A program made the translations under genes and the position numbers. The notes below the pieces were generated by a model. It was not told the DNA's origin. It ran no database searches and saw only the letters and a program-made list of their open reading frames with translations. From an uncultured Elusimicrobium sp. (lineage in GTDB: Bacteria; Elusimicrobiota; Elusimicrobia; Elusimicrobiales; Elusimicrobiaceae): a stretch of DNA of 31,900 bases. This document shows, one piece after another, positions 1 to 8,727 of this stretch (position 1 is its first letter; the number at the start of each line of letters is the position of its first letter). The DNA is taken from positions 1 to 31,900 of the forward strand of contig CALAFB010000106.1 in the NCBI GenBank assembly GCA_937891135.1, written 5' to 3'.

Positions 1-112
1 CTGCCAAACATAGGGATAAACTCATTGAATTTATGCTAAATATCAACTTTTTTGACCATTAGGCCTATTTTTATTGTAACATAATTTCCGCCGTATGGGA
101 TATTTTTTAAAC

Positions 113-136
113 AAAAAACCCCGGCTATAAGCCGGG
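113..136 (-). terminator. Rho-independent terminator of the 156-3827 gene
   Basis: Read on the minus strand, the stem CCCGGC/GCCGGG (loop TTATA) is followed by G and six T's. It lies about 20 bases past the stop codon of the large minus-strand gene. Bases 1-112 to its left are A/T-rich and I see no gene in them. Confidence 0.85.
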
Positions 137-155
137 AACTTGAGAAATTTTTCTT

Positions 156-3100
156 TTATTGGGCAGATGCTTGCGCGGGCGGAGGCAAGGGATCTCCCCC
201 GGTTTTATTTTTCATTTTTTCCCACCAGGTTTCTATCATACGCACGAAACTGGAATTGGCTAACATCTTCGGTGTTAAAATTACACTCGCCGCTAAAGCA
301 GCCCCACATAAGGCCATATCCAGCCCAGGGATACCGAACCCCTTAAACCAATCTGATTTCATAATCCCTACCGGCAAAGCCGCCAACGGCATTGTATAGT
401 TAATTAAAAGAGCAATTTCGCGTTTATATTTAGGGTGTAACCCCACCATATATTCATACATTTGCGAGAAGAAGTTACTAATCCCGAAACACGCCGTAAT
501 AGCCCCGCCTACTAATAGCCCCATATTGCCGGACTGCATCGCTAAGGCCATAAGAACCGGCCCCGCTACACCCGCCACAGAAGAAACGGCATACATACTT
601 CCCCCGCTCATACGCTGGCTAATAAAATTACCAACCACACGCCAACCGAACATACAACCGTATAATAACAATCCTACCACACCGGTAGCAGCCGTTGCGT
701 TGTCCTTCCCCAGAATTTCCCGCATTGCAAACGCTAAGCCGTTGGAAAGCCCTAACTCCCCAAAGGTGGCTAATGTCATAGCGGCTAATGCCGTCGGTAA
801 TCCTTTCATTTTAAAGGTTCTCCACCATTTCTGATACCACCGCACATTCCGCTCGCTTAATACATCAAACGCTTGTTGCAAAGCGGTACGGGCCGCTTGA
901 GCCTCTTGCGGGGTCCGGTTTGCTAACAACAGCAAATTCTCTAATTCTTCCCCTACTTCCGCTTCATGCTTTAGGGTCAGGCCGTTAATCCCCGTTTTTA
1001 ATTGACGGGCTTCCACGGGGGCCAATGCATCTATGGCACCCTTTAATTGTTTGGCTGCATTCATTAAGACCGGGTGAGCAGCCGTTAAATCAGCCGGAGC
1101 CACTTCGGAAATTTTTACAGCGGTACTATTTTGCAAGTCCTGTAAGTTATTGGAAAGAACCGTTTTATTTAACGGGAACGCATCTTTATAACGCGTTTTA
1201 TATACTTTTCGTAAGACATACAAACTATATAAGGTATAAGGTACATAACTGGCCGAAAAGTCTAACCCCAAATCATATCCAACAGCTTTCCCAGCCAGGT
1301 TTGCTAATGATGGGAACGATAAGAATAACATGGTTCCCAAGTTTTTAAACATAGCCCCTTTTTGATAATAGACAACATCCCGTAACGATTTAGACGATTT
1401 TTTAGTCAAAACCTCCCAAGCACGTTGGGCCAAGTGGTTCATATTATAAACGACCGGCTTCGCTTGTGCTACAGCATCTATTTTTTGGAAGGAATTAGCT
1501 TGCGGTACAATCCCGCGGTTGGCACTCATGAGTAAATTTTGCACAAAACGTGTAATATTAGTTCCTAACGCAATTAAGACGCTAGAAGTTAAAAACCCGG
1601 TTAATTGCCAACTTGTCATGACACTACCCAAGTGACCGTACAAACCAGAGGCTAACGCAATAAGCCCTCCCGCACTAAACATAGCCGCCCCGACACGGAA
1701 CACGGCGGCTTCCCCATACCGCTTTAAAATAGGGTGAACAAAACCTATCAACGTAGGAAGCACATTGTTAATGCCTAACATTACATTACTCGCTTCTTCT
1801 TCACTCAGCGTAGACCGGGCATTTAACTCCGGGGCTAAAGTTTTACCTAACCCTACTTGCAAACTAGGCACTAAATAAGTAACAGGAACCATTTTCCCTT
1901 TGGTAGAAAGCACCGTTAAATGAAACGGAGTTTGCGGATACATTTTCAAAATTTGGGTCCAATATTTACTTTCTGCTTTGGGCAAGCGGACAAATGCATT
2001 TTCTAACGAAGTAACTACCCCCTGCTTTTCATGAAAGAGAAGCGTTTTGCCGTCATACCATATGGCTCCTTGTTCCGGATGTTTAATGCCGGAGAGCAAA
2101 CTAGTATCTACTTCGGCTACTAAAAGTGTTTCGTGCAATTGGGCATCATAAACAGGGAGTGTAATTGATTTTTTGGGAGAGCCCGTTTTTTGGATTTTAA
2201 TACGCATCGGACGGGATAAACGCAGGGCGTTTGTCCCGTTTATTAACGCCTCAAATTCGCCGTTTTGGATAGATAGAGCAAAGAAGAAATGGTCCGGGCG
2301 TTTGGCCGGAACGGTTTGGTTTCTGAGTTCAAAAATATGATTTGTATCCAAAGTTAAACGATTATATTCCGGCGAAAAATTTTTCAAATCAGCACTAACT
2401 GTTAAATCTACATTCTGTAAAATATGTTCTACTTTATCTGGTCCTTCTACGGTCAGTTTAAATCCATCCACCCCTACAGTCACTTCCTGAATTTCATTAT
2501 CCACCCCCACCAAATCGCCCCCTACAGCCGCCTTGGACGGAACTTCCACTTGGGCTAATACCGGGCGTACGTTGCTTTCATGCAGGCCAGGTTCCTCATA
2601 CGGAGCCTTTTTTTGTTGCTTGCGGCTTAATTTTTGCCGGACCCAATTTAACGCCCGCTGGGAAGCATCTATAATCGCAAATACCGGGATACCGCTATAG
2701 ACAATCCCTTCGTGCGAAGAAGTTGGCCGGGATACAGGGGTAGTAGTGTTGGAAACAGCCGATGTGGTTGCGACATCCGGCACAACGGTCGGTGTTACAG
2801 GTTGTACAAATACCGGGGCCGACGATACATCTGCTTGCGGGGTTACCGTAGGTTGTACAGTTTCTTCCGCCAACACTATTTCGGCTGGGGCCGTATGAGC
2901 TGCTTGGAGCGAAGCAGTTTTAGCCGGGAGAGTTGATTCTTGTACGGCGGGCACTTGCTGTTGTAAATGCAACCAATCCCGTGTAGCTTCTACAGATGGA
3001 TCTGCATGGAAATGGTTCAGTACAAAAGGAACACTTAAAAAAGCGGCTAATTCTTCATTAGCCGCTGGGATAGGACATTGAATCAGTTCCGCCGGAACTT

Positions 3101-3827
3101 CTATCGGCAAATTATTCATTTTAATATACGCCACCGTCCCGGCCAGGATTGCTTTGTCCTTAACTTGGACTAAGAATAAAGATAAGGATTCATATTCCCG
3201 CATCCGTAATAGCCCGCGGGCGGTAATAAGCGTGGCTGTATCTTCAAAAATAGTTCCTTTGGCTTGTTTATAAAAAGTAAGTAAAACGGTGGCTTGTTCC
3301 CGCGCGCCTACTTGGGCTAATGCTGACGCATCAGCTAGTAAATCTTGTACAGAAGTAAACCCGGGCTGAGAAGGATGATTTTTATAATCAGTTAAAAAAG
3401 CAGATAAATCCGCTTGCGGGATTTCTTTAAATACTTGCGCGTGTTGTGATACTTGGTTGCCTAGTAAAACCCCGGCTTGGGCACGCTCTGCCACAGAAAC
3501 CGCATGGGGTAACAAAGACAAAGACACAAAATCCCGGTGTAAAAAAGCCCGTTGTTCTGCCACAGGGCGGGTAAACATCTCATGCGCCAAGCCAGTTACT
3601 TGCCCTGCCTTTACCCAGGTTTGCACGGTGCTGTTTGCAAACGCCATTTGGGTATAAACACGGCGGGTTACCCCGCTAGATAAAACAGAAGTTCCCCCCC
3701 GGTTAACAACAGGGGGCACACGCCGCCCTTGCACACCACGGCCCAGGGCCCGGGCTTGTGACCAAGCCGGGGTTATGCTACTACATAAAATACTAACGCT
3801 CAGCACCAGCGAAAGCAGTTTTTGCAT
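156..3827 (-). CDS. Large signal-peptide protein with multi-pass C-terminal half, function unknown
   Basis: The product has 1223 residues and I do not recognise a named family for the whole protein. It starts with a clear signal peptide (MQKLLSLVLSVSILCSS, ending near AWSQA). Residues about 30-310 look helical and soluble. A Thr/Pro/Val-rich low-complexity linker follows at about 310-375. Residues about 440-690 are rich in beta-type segments. From about 700 to the end there are many hydrophobic stretches (for example around INNVLPTLIGFVHPI and VVGLLLYGCMFGWRVVGNFI) that resemble a major-facilitator-type membrane bundle. The start ATG at 3827 has AGGAG five bases upstream. The gene is monocistronic, with an intrinsic terminator after it and another in its leader. 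An exported sensor or channel fused to a transporter-like domain is possible, but no substrate or role can be read from the sequence. Confidence 0.8.
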   Translation of the reverse strand: MQKLLSLVLSVSILCSSITPAWSQARALGRGVQGRRVPPVVNRGGTSVLSSGVTRRVYTQMAFANSTVQTWVKAGQVTGLAHEMFTRPVAEQRAFLHRDFVSLSLLPHAVSVAERAQAGVLLGNQVSQHAQVFKEIPQADLSAFLTDYKNHPSQPGFTSVQDLLADASALAQVGAREQATVLLTFYKQAKGTIFEDTATLITARGLLRMREYESLSLFLVQVKDKAILAGTVAYIKMNNLPIEVPAELIQCPIPAANEELAAFLSVPFVLNHFHADPSVEATRDWLHLQQQVPAVQESTLPAKTASLQAAHTAPAEIVLAEETVQPTVTPQADVSSAPVFVQPVTPTVVPDVATTSAVSNTTTPVSRPTSSHEGIVYSGIPVFAIIDASQRALNWVRQKLSRKQQKKAPYEEPGLHESNVRPVLAQVEVPSKAAVGGDLVGVDNEIQEVTVGVDGFKLTVEGPDKVEHILQNVDLTVSADLKNFSPEYNRLTLDTNHIFELRNQTVPAKRPDHFFFALSIQNGEFEALINGTNALRLSRPMRIKIQKTGSPKKSITLPVYDAQLHETLLVAEVDTSLLSGIKHPEQGAIWYDGKTLLFHEKQGVVTSLENAFVRLPKAESKYWTQILKMYPQTPFHLTVLSTKGKMVPVTYLVPSLQVGLGKTLAPELNARSTLSEEEASNVMLGINNVLPTLIGFVHPILKRYGEAAVFRVGAAMFSAGGLIALASGLYGHLGSVMTSWQLTGFLTSSVLIALGTNITRFVQNLLMSANRGIVPQANSFQKIDAVAQAKPVVYNMNHLAQRAWEVLTKKSSKSLRDVVYYQKGAMFKNLGTMLFLSFPSLANLAGKAVGYDLGLDFSASYVPYTLYSLYVLRKVYKTRYKDAFPLNKTVLSNNLQDLQNSTAVKISEVAPADLTAAHPVLMNAAKQLKGAIDALAPVEARQLKTGINGLTLKHEAEVGEELENLLLLANRTPQEAQAARTALQQAFDVLSERNVRWYQKWWRTFKMKGLPTALAAMTLATFGELGLSNGLAFAMREILGKDNATAATGVVGLLLYGCMFGWRVVGNFISQRMSGGSMYAVSSVAGVAGPVLMALAMQSGNMGLLVGGAITACFGISNFFSQMYEYMVGLHPKYKREIALLINYTMPLAALPVGIMKSDWFKGFGIPGLDMALCGAALAASVILTPKMLANSSFVRMIETWWEKMKNKTGGDPLPPPAQASAQ

Positions 3828-3864
3828 AGGTTCTCCTTACTGAAATTATCTGATTTTTGGTTAC

Positions 3865-3910
3865 AAAAAAACAGGGCCAAAAGACCTATTAAAAAGATAC
3901 TTTTAGCCCT
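3865..3910 (-). terminator. Intrinsic terminator inside the 5' leader of the 156-3827 gene
   Basis: On the minus strand AGGGCTAAAAG pairs with CTTTTGGCCCT (11 bp, one G-U), followed by G and seven T's. It lies between a candidate promoter at 3947 and the start codon at 3827, so it could attenuate the gene or end a short upstream RNA. Confidence 0.65.
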
Positions 3911-3946
3911 ATATAACTCAAATTGTAACGGGCACTGCCGGAATAT

Positions 3947-3952
3947 AGTATA
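3947..3952 (-). promoter_or_regulatory. Candidate -10 box (TATACT) for the 156-3827 gene
   Basis: TATACT on the minus strand would start a transcript near 3940 and give a leader of about 110 nt containing the 3865-3910 hairpin. The -35 at 17 bp spacing (TAAAAC) is poor, so this is a tentative call. Confidence 0.35.
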
Positions 3953-4136
3953 AGTGTAAATATGCTTCTGTTTTAAAAAAGATAAGAAAGAAAAAAGAAA
4001 GTCACTCCCAGGCCGATAAAGCGTTTTGGGCCGGGATAAGCACAAACACACAGATTGGACGGTGTCGTACTGAAACATAACAATTTAACCTTCTCCGCTT
4101 ATATAATATGAAATTTAAAAAGGCTGTGCAAGAAAA

Positions 4137-4165
4137 AAAAGGCCTAGGGCTTAATTAGGCCTTTT
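4137..4165. terminator. Palindromic terminator, strongest on the minus strand
   Basis: AAAAGGCCTA and TAGGCCTTTT form a perfect 10-bp inverted repeat. On the minus strand it is followed by a run of eight T's. No gene ending here was found on that strand, so the RNA it would terminate is unidentified. Confidence 0.65.
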
Positions 4166-4245
4166 AGATTAGTATAGATTACTTCTCTAGTGGGAAAATT
4201 TCAAATATATCTGCCCGAAAAAACGAAAAAGCCCGATCCCATTTC

Positions 4246-4274
4246 TTGTTATTTCGTCTTCTTTTTATTATACT
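4246..4274 (+). promoter_or_regulatory. Promoter of pilin cassette 1
   Basis: TTGTTA (4246-4251), a 17-bp spacer and TATACT (4269-4274) form a sigma-70-like promoter. The following bases (GTACAATTTTATT) are shared with the promoters of cassettes 2, 5 and 6. Transcription should start near 4281. Confidence 0.75.
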
Positions 4275-4279
4275 ATAGG

Positions 4280-4572
4280 TACAATTTTATTTTGTTTTTG
4301 GAACCGTATGTGGAATACGGGGTGTTTTGAAGTTTACCAAAAGACCACGAGAACTCCAAAAATAGCCTATTAAGCACAACCCAAACAAGCTGATCCCTTG
4401 TTAAGTTGTGCTGAATGTTTATTCTTTTGCAAGGATAAATTACGGCTATTGCTAGATTGAGGACCGTTCTCGTGGCTCGCAGGTAATGGCCGTTTTGCAT
4501 ACGTTCTCCAAAGGCGGGTAAATTGAAATTAAAAGTAGGTCAGGTGTGAACCTGACAATAAAAGGAGAATGT
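4280..4572 (+). promoter_or_regulatory. Structured pilin leader RNA, copy 1
   Basis: Seen in the sequence: a 5' hairpin CCGTAT/ATACGG (4304-4320); a long-range stem CCACGAGAAC (4345-4354) with GTTCTCGTGG (4466-4475); AATAGCC (4361-4367) with GGCTATT (4444-4450); and a central hairpin AGCACAAC (4373-4380) with GTTGTGCT (4405-4412). TTCTCC (4504-4509) complements the Shine-Dalgarno segment GGAGAA (4564-4569). The overlapping TCCAAAGG (4507-4514) can instead pair with TTTTTGGA (4295-4302). This copy also has an extra small hairpin, GTCAGG/CCTGAC, before the ribosome binding site. It resembles a translational cis-regulatory RNA; the ligand or signal is unknown. Confidence 0.75.
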
Positions 4573-5157
4573 ATGATGATGAAAGCAGTAAAAAATAGTT
4601 GTTTCACTAAAGGTTTTGCACTCATAGAACTTTTAGTCGTGGTGCTTATCATTGGCATTTTGGCGGCGGTCGCGCTCCCGCAATACCAAAAAGCCGTTTG
4701 GAAAAGCAAGGCCCGTTTGTTACAACAGCAAGTCATGGATTTAGTCCACGCCCAGGAAGCATACTATTTAGAACATGGCGAGTACGCCACCGATTTAAAA
4801 ACACTTGATCTGAATTTTCCGGGAACATACGCGGGGACAACAGACGCCCCTTTTTCTTCCGGTTCAAATAAAAATTGTTCGGCCTTGAATTTAGCTAACG
4901 CAATTACTTACGATAATATACTTATAGGCATTTCTAATCCTACAAATTACGTACCGATATTAAGTATAGGCTGTTTTTTAGATGGACCGTATAAAAAATC
5001 TGGGTTTAGGTATGCACACGATAGTGGGGGTGATTATCATTTCAAAAATCATACGTTATATTGTGTAGATCCTTTTGGAGGTTTTTGTCAAGAAATACTC
5101 GGTGTCAAGGCTGATTGGAATCCTTATGCCGGGCTAACGATGTATACGCTAGATTGA
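4573..5157 (+). CDS. Type IV pilin-like protein 1 (normal 14-residue leader)
   Basis: A 194-residue prepilin. The leader MMMKAVKNSCFTKG ends in Gly. The mature N-terminus is FALIELLVVVLIIG, with Glu5 kept; Thr2 of the other copies is Ala here. The hydrophobic alpha-1 helix runs through PQYQKAV, and a variable C-terminal domain with several Cys residues follows. A prepilin peptidase would cut after Gly14 and the subunit would join a pilus or pseudopilus. The start at 4573 was chosen over an upstream GTG because AAAGGAGAATGT lies directly before it and the same context precedes pilin 5; ATG 4576 and 4579 are in frame alternatives. The gene is monocistronic and meets lepA tail to tail with a 5-base gap and no clear terminator. 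It could be a pseudopilin of a secretion system rather than a pilus subunit. Confidence 0.88.
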   Translation: MMMKAVKNSCFTKGFALIELLVVVLIIGILAAVALPQYQKAVWKSKARLLQQQVMDLVHAQEAYYLEHGEYATDLKTLDLNFPGTYAGTTDAPFSSGSNKNCSALNLANAITYDNILIGISNPTNYVPILSIGCFLDGPYKKSGFRYAHDSGGDYHFKNHTLYCVDPFGGFCQEILGVKADWNPYAGLTMYTLD

Positions 5158-5162
5158 CGTAA

Positions 5163-6992
5163 TTATTCCTCGTCAATTTTGAGCATGGCGACAAACGCTT
5201 CTTGCGGAATGTTTAGGCTGCCAATACTTTTCATCCGCTTTTTGCCTTCTTTCTGTTTTTCCAACAGTTTGCGTTTGCGCGTAATGTCGCCACCGTAACA
5301 TTTGGCAATGACGTCTTTGCGGTAGGCGGGAATGGTTTCGCGCGCGATGACTTTGCCGTTAATCGCAGCCTGTACGGCTACTTCAAATTGTTGGCGGCCG
5401 ATTAACTCTTTTAACTTGGCACACAATGCACGGCCAATGGTTTGTGCTTTGTCTTTATGCACGACGGTAGACAATGCATCCACCGGCGTACCATGCAGTA
5501 AAATTTCCATGAGTACTACGTTAGAACTTCTAAAACCGGCTACCTCATAATCAAATGACGCATACCCCTTGGAAACGGATTTTAATTTGTTGTAAAAATC
5601 AATGACCATTTCGCCCATCGGCATTTCATACTTAATAATAACACGCTGGTTGGACAAGTGGTCCATATTTAGAAAGGTTCCACGCTTTTCTTTGAGTAGC
5701 GTCATCACGCCGTCCATAAATTCTACCGGCGTTACAATGGTAATATGAATAACGGGTTCTTTAATATCAATAATATCCCCGTACGGCGGGAAATTCGCCG
5801 GGTTATCAATAATTTTATAGCCGGGGTCATCCGGCGCTTCGGGCAAGGCAGCCAGTTCTTGTGAATGGGATTTGCGCGGCGTAAACTTCACGTGATATAC
5901 CACGTTAGGGGACGTTGCAATTAACGATAAATTAAATTCCCGCTCCAAGCGTTCCTTTACAATTTCAATGTGCAAAATGCCCATAAATCCCAAACGAAAC
6001 CCAAACCCCAACGCCTTAGACGTTTCACTTTGATATTGAAACGAACTGTCCGATAAATGTAATTTTTCCAACGCTTTACGCAGCAGCGGGAAATCGGTCG
6101 TTTCTACCGGGAAAATACTGGCAAATACAACCGGTTTAGCATCTTCATACCCGGGCAACGGCTCTTGAGCCGGATTATCGGCTAGTGTAACGGTATCACC
6201 TACTTTGACTTGGTGAATATCTTTAATGCCGGCGGCTAAATAGCCTACTTCCCCGGCGGAGAGTTGGTCGCATTTATGCAACTGTTTGGGCGTCATAAAA
6301 CCGATTTCTTCGGATTTGTAACTAGCCCCGGACGACATAAATTGGATCGTCTGCCCCGGTTTTAATGTGCCGTCCACAATACGAATGTACATAATGACCC
6401 CGCGAAAGGCATCATAATACGAATCAAAAATCAGCGCGCGCAGCGGTTTATCCGGCGAGCCGGACGGCGCGGGAATATCGGTAATAATGCGGTCTAATAA
6501 ATGTTCAATACCCATGCCGGTTTTAGCACTCACGCGCTCGGCTTCAATCGGTTCGCGCAAAATATCCCAAAGTTGTTCTTCCGAGGCGTCCGCGTCCGAT
6601 TGGGATAAATCCACTTTGTTCATGACCGGAATAATAGTAAGCCCTAAACTTTGTGCTAAATGTGCATGAGCCACGGTTTGCGCTTCTACCCCTTGGGAAG
6701 CATCCACTAAAAGAAGCACCCCTTCACATGCGCGTAACGAGCGCGAAACTTCGTATGAAAAATCCACATGACCGGGCGTATCAATTAAGTTTAAAATATA
6801 GTCTTTGTATTGAATACGCACCGCTTTGGCTTTAATGGTAATGCCACGTTCGCGCTCCAGATCCATGCCGTCTAACAGTTGAGCCTGCATTTTGCGCTTA
6901 GGTACGGTACCAGTGTCTTCTAAAATACGGTCGGAAAGAGTGGTTTTGCCATGATCAATATGAGCTACAATAGAAAAGTTACGAATCTTCAT
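5163..6992 (-). CDS. lepA: Elongation factor 4 (LepA), ribosomal back-translocase GTPase
   Basis: LepA binds the ribosome and promotes back-translocation or early elongation. The 609-residue length fits the family (about 600). Visible motifs are G1 AHIDHGKT (residues 10-17), the switch region RERGITIKAK, G3 DTPGHVDF and G4 NKVD. The LepA-specific C-terminal region has CYGGDITRKRKLLEKQKEGK near the end. It is the last gene of the hpf-hprK-rapZ-PTS operon, and its start overlaps the end of ptsI by 14 bases, which suggests translational coupling. No terminator is visible after it before the converging pilin gene. Confidence 0.97.
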   Translation of the reverse strand: MKIRNFSIVAHIDHGKTTLSDRILEDTGTVPKRKMQAQLLDGMDLERERGITIKAKAVRIQYKDYILNLIDTPGHVDFSYEVSRSLRACEGVLLLVDASQGVEAQTVAHAHLAQSLGLTIIPVMNKVDLSQSDADASEEQLWDILREPIEAERVSAKTGMGIEHLLDRIITDIPAPSGSPDKPLRALIFDSYYDAFRGVIMYIRIVDGTLKPGQTIQFMSSGASYKSEEIGFMTPKQLHKCDQLSAGEVGYLAAGIKDIHQVKVGDTVTLADNPAQEPLPGYEDAKPVVFASIFPVETTDFPLLRKALEKLHLSDSSFQYQSETSKALGFGFRLGFMGILHIEIVKERLEREFNLSLIATSPNVVYHVKFTPRKSHSQELAALPEAPDDPGYKIIDNPANFPPYGDIIDIKEPVIHITIVTPVEFMDGVMTLLKEKRGTFLNMDHLSNQRVIIKYEMPMGEMVIDFYNKLKSVSKGYASFDYEVAGFRSSNVVLMEILLHGTPVDALSTVVHKDKAQTIGRALCAKLKELIGRQQFEVAVQAAINGKVIARETIPAYRKDVIAKCYGGDITRKRKLLEKQKEGKKRMKSIGSLNIPQEAFVAMLKIDEE

Positions 6993-8718
6993 AATTATTT
7001 TCTTCTACGAGTTTACGGATTTCAGCCGAACTCCCCATTAAAAGGACCGCTTGGGCTAAATCCGAACAATGTTCAAAATTTAAATGACGGATATTATTTT
7101 TTACACGCAGATACATCCGCGGCGTAACAGACAAGCCGTCCACTTCCCAGCCTAATAGCAGCGGCAACATTTTACTGTCCGAGGCTATCTCCCCGCAGAT
7201 AGAAACGTGTTTGCCACGTTTGTGGGCTGTTTGGATAATGTTGTGAATGGTACGCCCAACGGCCGGGTGGCATGGGTCATACATGTGGGCCACTTCGGGA
7301 TTGACGCGGTCTACCGCCACTAAATATTGGATTAAATCATTAGTCCCAATGGAAATAAAATCCAGTTCGTTAATCATGCCGTCTAAGGCAATAGCAGCCG
7401 AAGGAACTTCTATCATGGCTCCTAAGGCAATTTTATTAAGCGGCTTTTTACCGGATTGCTCTATTTCTTGCAAGGTTTGTTGGAAAGCCGCACGCACATG
7501 ACGCACTTCTTCTACTGAAGATACCATTGGGATTAACAACTGAATTTGCGCTGGCACTTCACACGCGGTACGGATAATAGCCCGTAGTTGGGTATGCAAA
7601 AGTTCTGGGTTTTTTAAGAGGAGCCGTACTCCGCGGCAACCCATAAACGGGTTATCGTCTTCATCCAGTTCATCTAAGGGGAAATCCGGCATTTTGTCGG
7701 CTCCCAAATCTGCCAAACGAATCGTAGCCGGGCGCATATCAAAGCGTTTGGCTACAGCCAAGTACATTTTGTACTGGTCTTCTTCCGTAGGCGGGTGTGG
7801 CGTATTCATAAATAAAAATTCCGTACGCAACAAACCAAGTCCGTCGGTAATTAACGTTTTATTGTATTTATTATCCGTACGCGGATCATAATTTACATAT
7901 AAGTGCACGCGCCGACCATCTTTGGTAACAACAGGTAAATGGTTAATTGTTTTTAAAAGAGATTCGGTCTTTTTAATTTCCCGTTTGATTTGACGGTAAT
8001 TGGCCAGAGTATAGCGGTCTGGGTTGATGACCAAAAGGCCATTTTCACCATCAATAATGATGATATCTCCGTTAGCCACGTCTTTGGAGGCCGTAGACAA
8101 ACCGACTACAGCCGGGATATTTAAACTTTGCGCTAAAAGAGCGGTATGGCTGGTTTTACCACCTAGGTCCGTACAAAATCCAAGTACCTGGTTTTCCTGT
8201 AAATTGATTGTATCCGACGGGAATAAATCATGCGCCACCAGTAAAGACGGTTTTTTTATAGAGGCCAAAAAATCCCGCTTATTGCCTTCTAAATTGGCTA
8301 ACAAACGCTTCCCCGCATCAAATAAATCGTTGCGGCGTTCTTTAAAAAACGGATCTTCAATTTTATCAAAATTGGCAGCCAGCTCCGTAAGTGTTAGTGA
8401 AATAGCAGAACGGGCTGCAATATATTCCGTTTGAATTTTATGGAGAACCGCATCTTTCAGGGCCGGGTCTTGCAGAATCAGTTTATGGGTATCTAACAAA
8501 GAAGCATATTCTGCCCCTAACGTAGCATTTACTTTGCGGGAACATTGGTCTAATTCCTCCACGGTCTTTTGCAGGGCATGGTAAAATTTTTGCAACTCAC
8601 CTTCTACATCTTCCAACAAAATATAATGCTTAGAAACAGTTACTTCTTCTCCCGGCAATAAAACTGCTGGACCAATGGCTACTCCGGGGCTGGCGGGAAT
8701 TCCTTTCAGTACTAACAT
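6979..8718 (-). CDS. ptsI: PTS enzyme I, PEP-protein phosphotransferase
   Basis: Enzyme I takes phosphate from phosphoenolpyruvate and passes it to HPr in the cytoplasm. The 579 residues match the family. The phosphohistidine is His191 in GGKTSHTALLA. The PEP-binding barrel carries LRTEFLFMN, GCRGVRL and the C-terminal signature SIGTNDLIQY followed by a Cys in SICGE. It lies nine bases after ptsH and overlaps lepA. With ptsH, all four mannose-family enzyme II subunits and hprK in the same operon, the phosphorelay is complete in this locus. Confidence 0.97.
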   Translation of the reverse strand: MLVLKGIPASPGVAIGPAVLLPGEEVTVSKHYILLEDVEGELQKFYHALQKTVEELDQCSRKVNATLGAEYASLLDTHKLILQDPALKDAVLHKIQTEYIAARSAISLTLTELAANFDKIEDPFFKERRNDLFDAGKRLLANLEGNKRDFLASIKKPSLLVAHDLFPSDTINLQENQVLGFCTDLGGKTSHTALLAQSLNIPAVVGLSTASKDVANGDIIIIDGENGLLVINPDRYTLANYRQIKREIKKTESLLKTINHLPVVTKDGRRVHLYVNYDPRTDNKYNKTLITDGLGLLRTEFLFMNTPHPPTEEDQYKMYLAVAKRFDMRPATIRLADLGADKMPDFPLDELDEDDNPFMGCRGVRLLLKNPELLHTQLRAIIRTACEVPAQIQLLIPMVSSVEEVRHVRAAFQQTLQEIEQSGKKPLNKIALGAMIEVPSAAIALDGMINELDFISIGTNDLIQYLVAVDRVNPEVAHMYDPCHPAVGRTIHNIIQTAHKRGKHVSICGEIASDSKMLPLLLGWEVDGLSVTPRMYLRVKNNIRHLNFEHCSDLAQAVLLMGSSAEIRKLVEENNYEDS

Positions 8719-8727
8719 ATTGGTTCC

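Larger units (their letters stand above)
3828..4245. other. Intergenic region with several hairpins, no gene seen
   Basis: About 420 bases separate the large minus-strand gene from pilin cassette 1. They hold the leader terminator at 3865-3910, an imperfect GC-rich stem at 4006-4036 (TCCCAGGCC with GGCCGGGA) followed on the minus strand by a U-rich tract, and the palindromic terminator at 4137-4165. Open frames here have no ribosome binding site and no family resemblance. Confidence 0.6.

Noticed and set aside
3800..4078. 92-residue minus-strand frame across the leader of the large gene
   Set aside because: It has no ribosome binding site, runs through two hairpins and overlaps the signal-peptide start of the 156-3827 gene.
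4546..4572. GTG start for pilin 1, nine residues upstream
   Set aside because: The true ribosome binding site is inside this stretch, and the ATG context at 4573 is shared with pilin 5.
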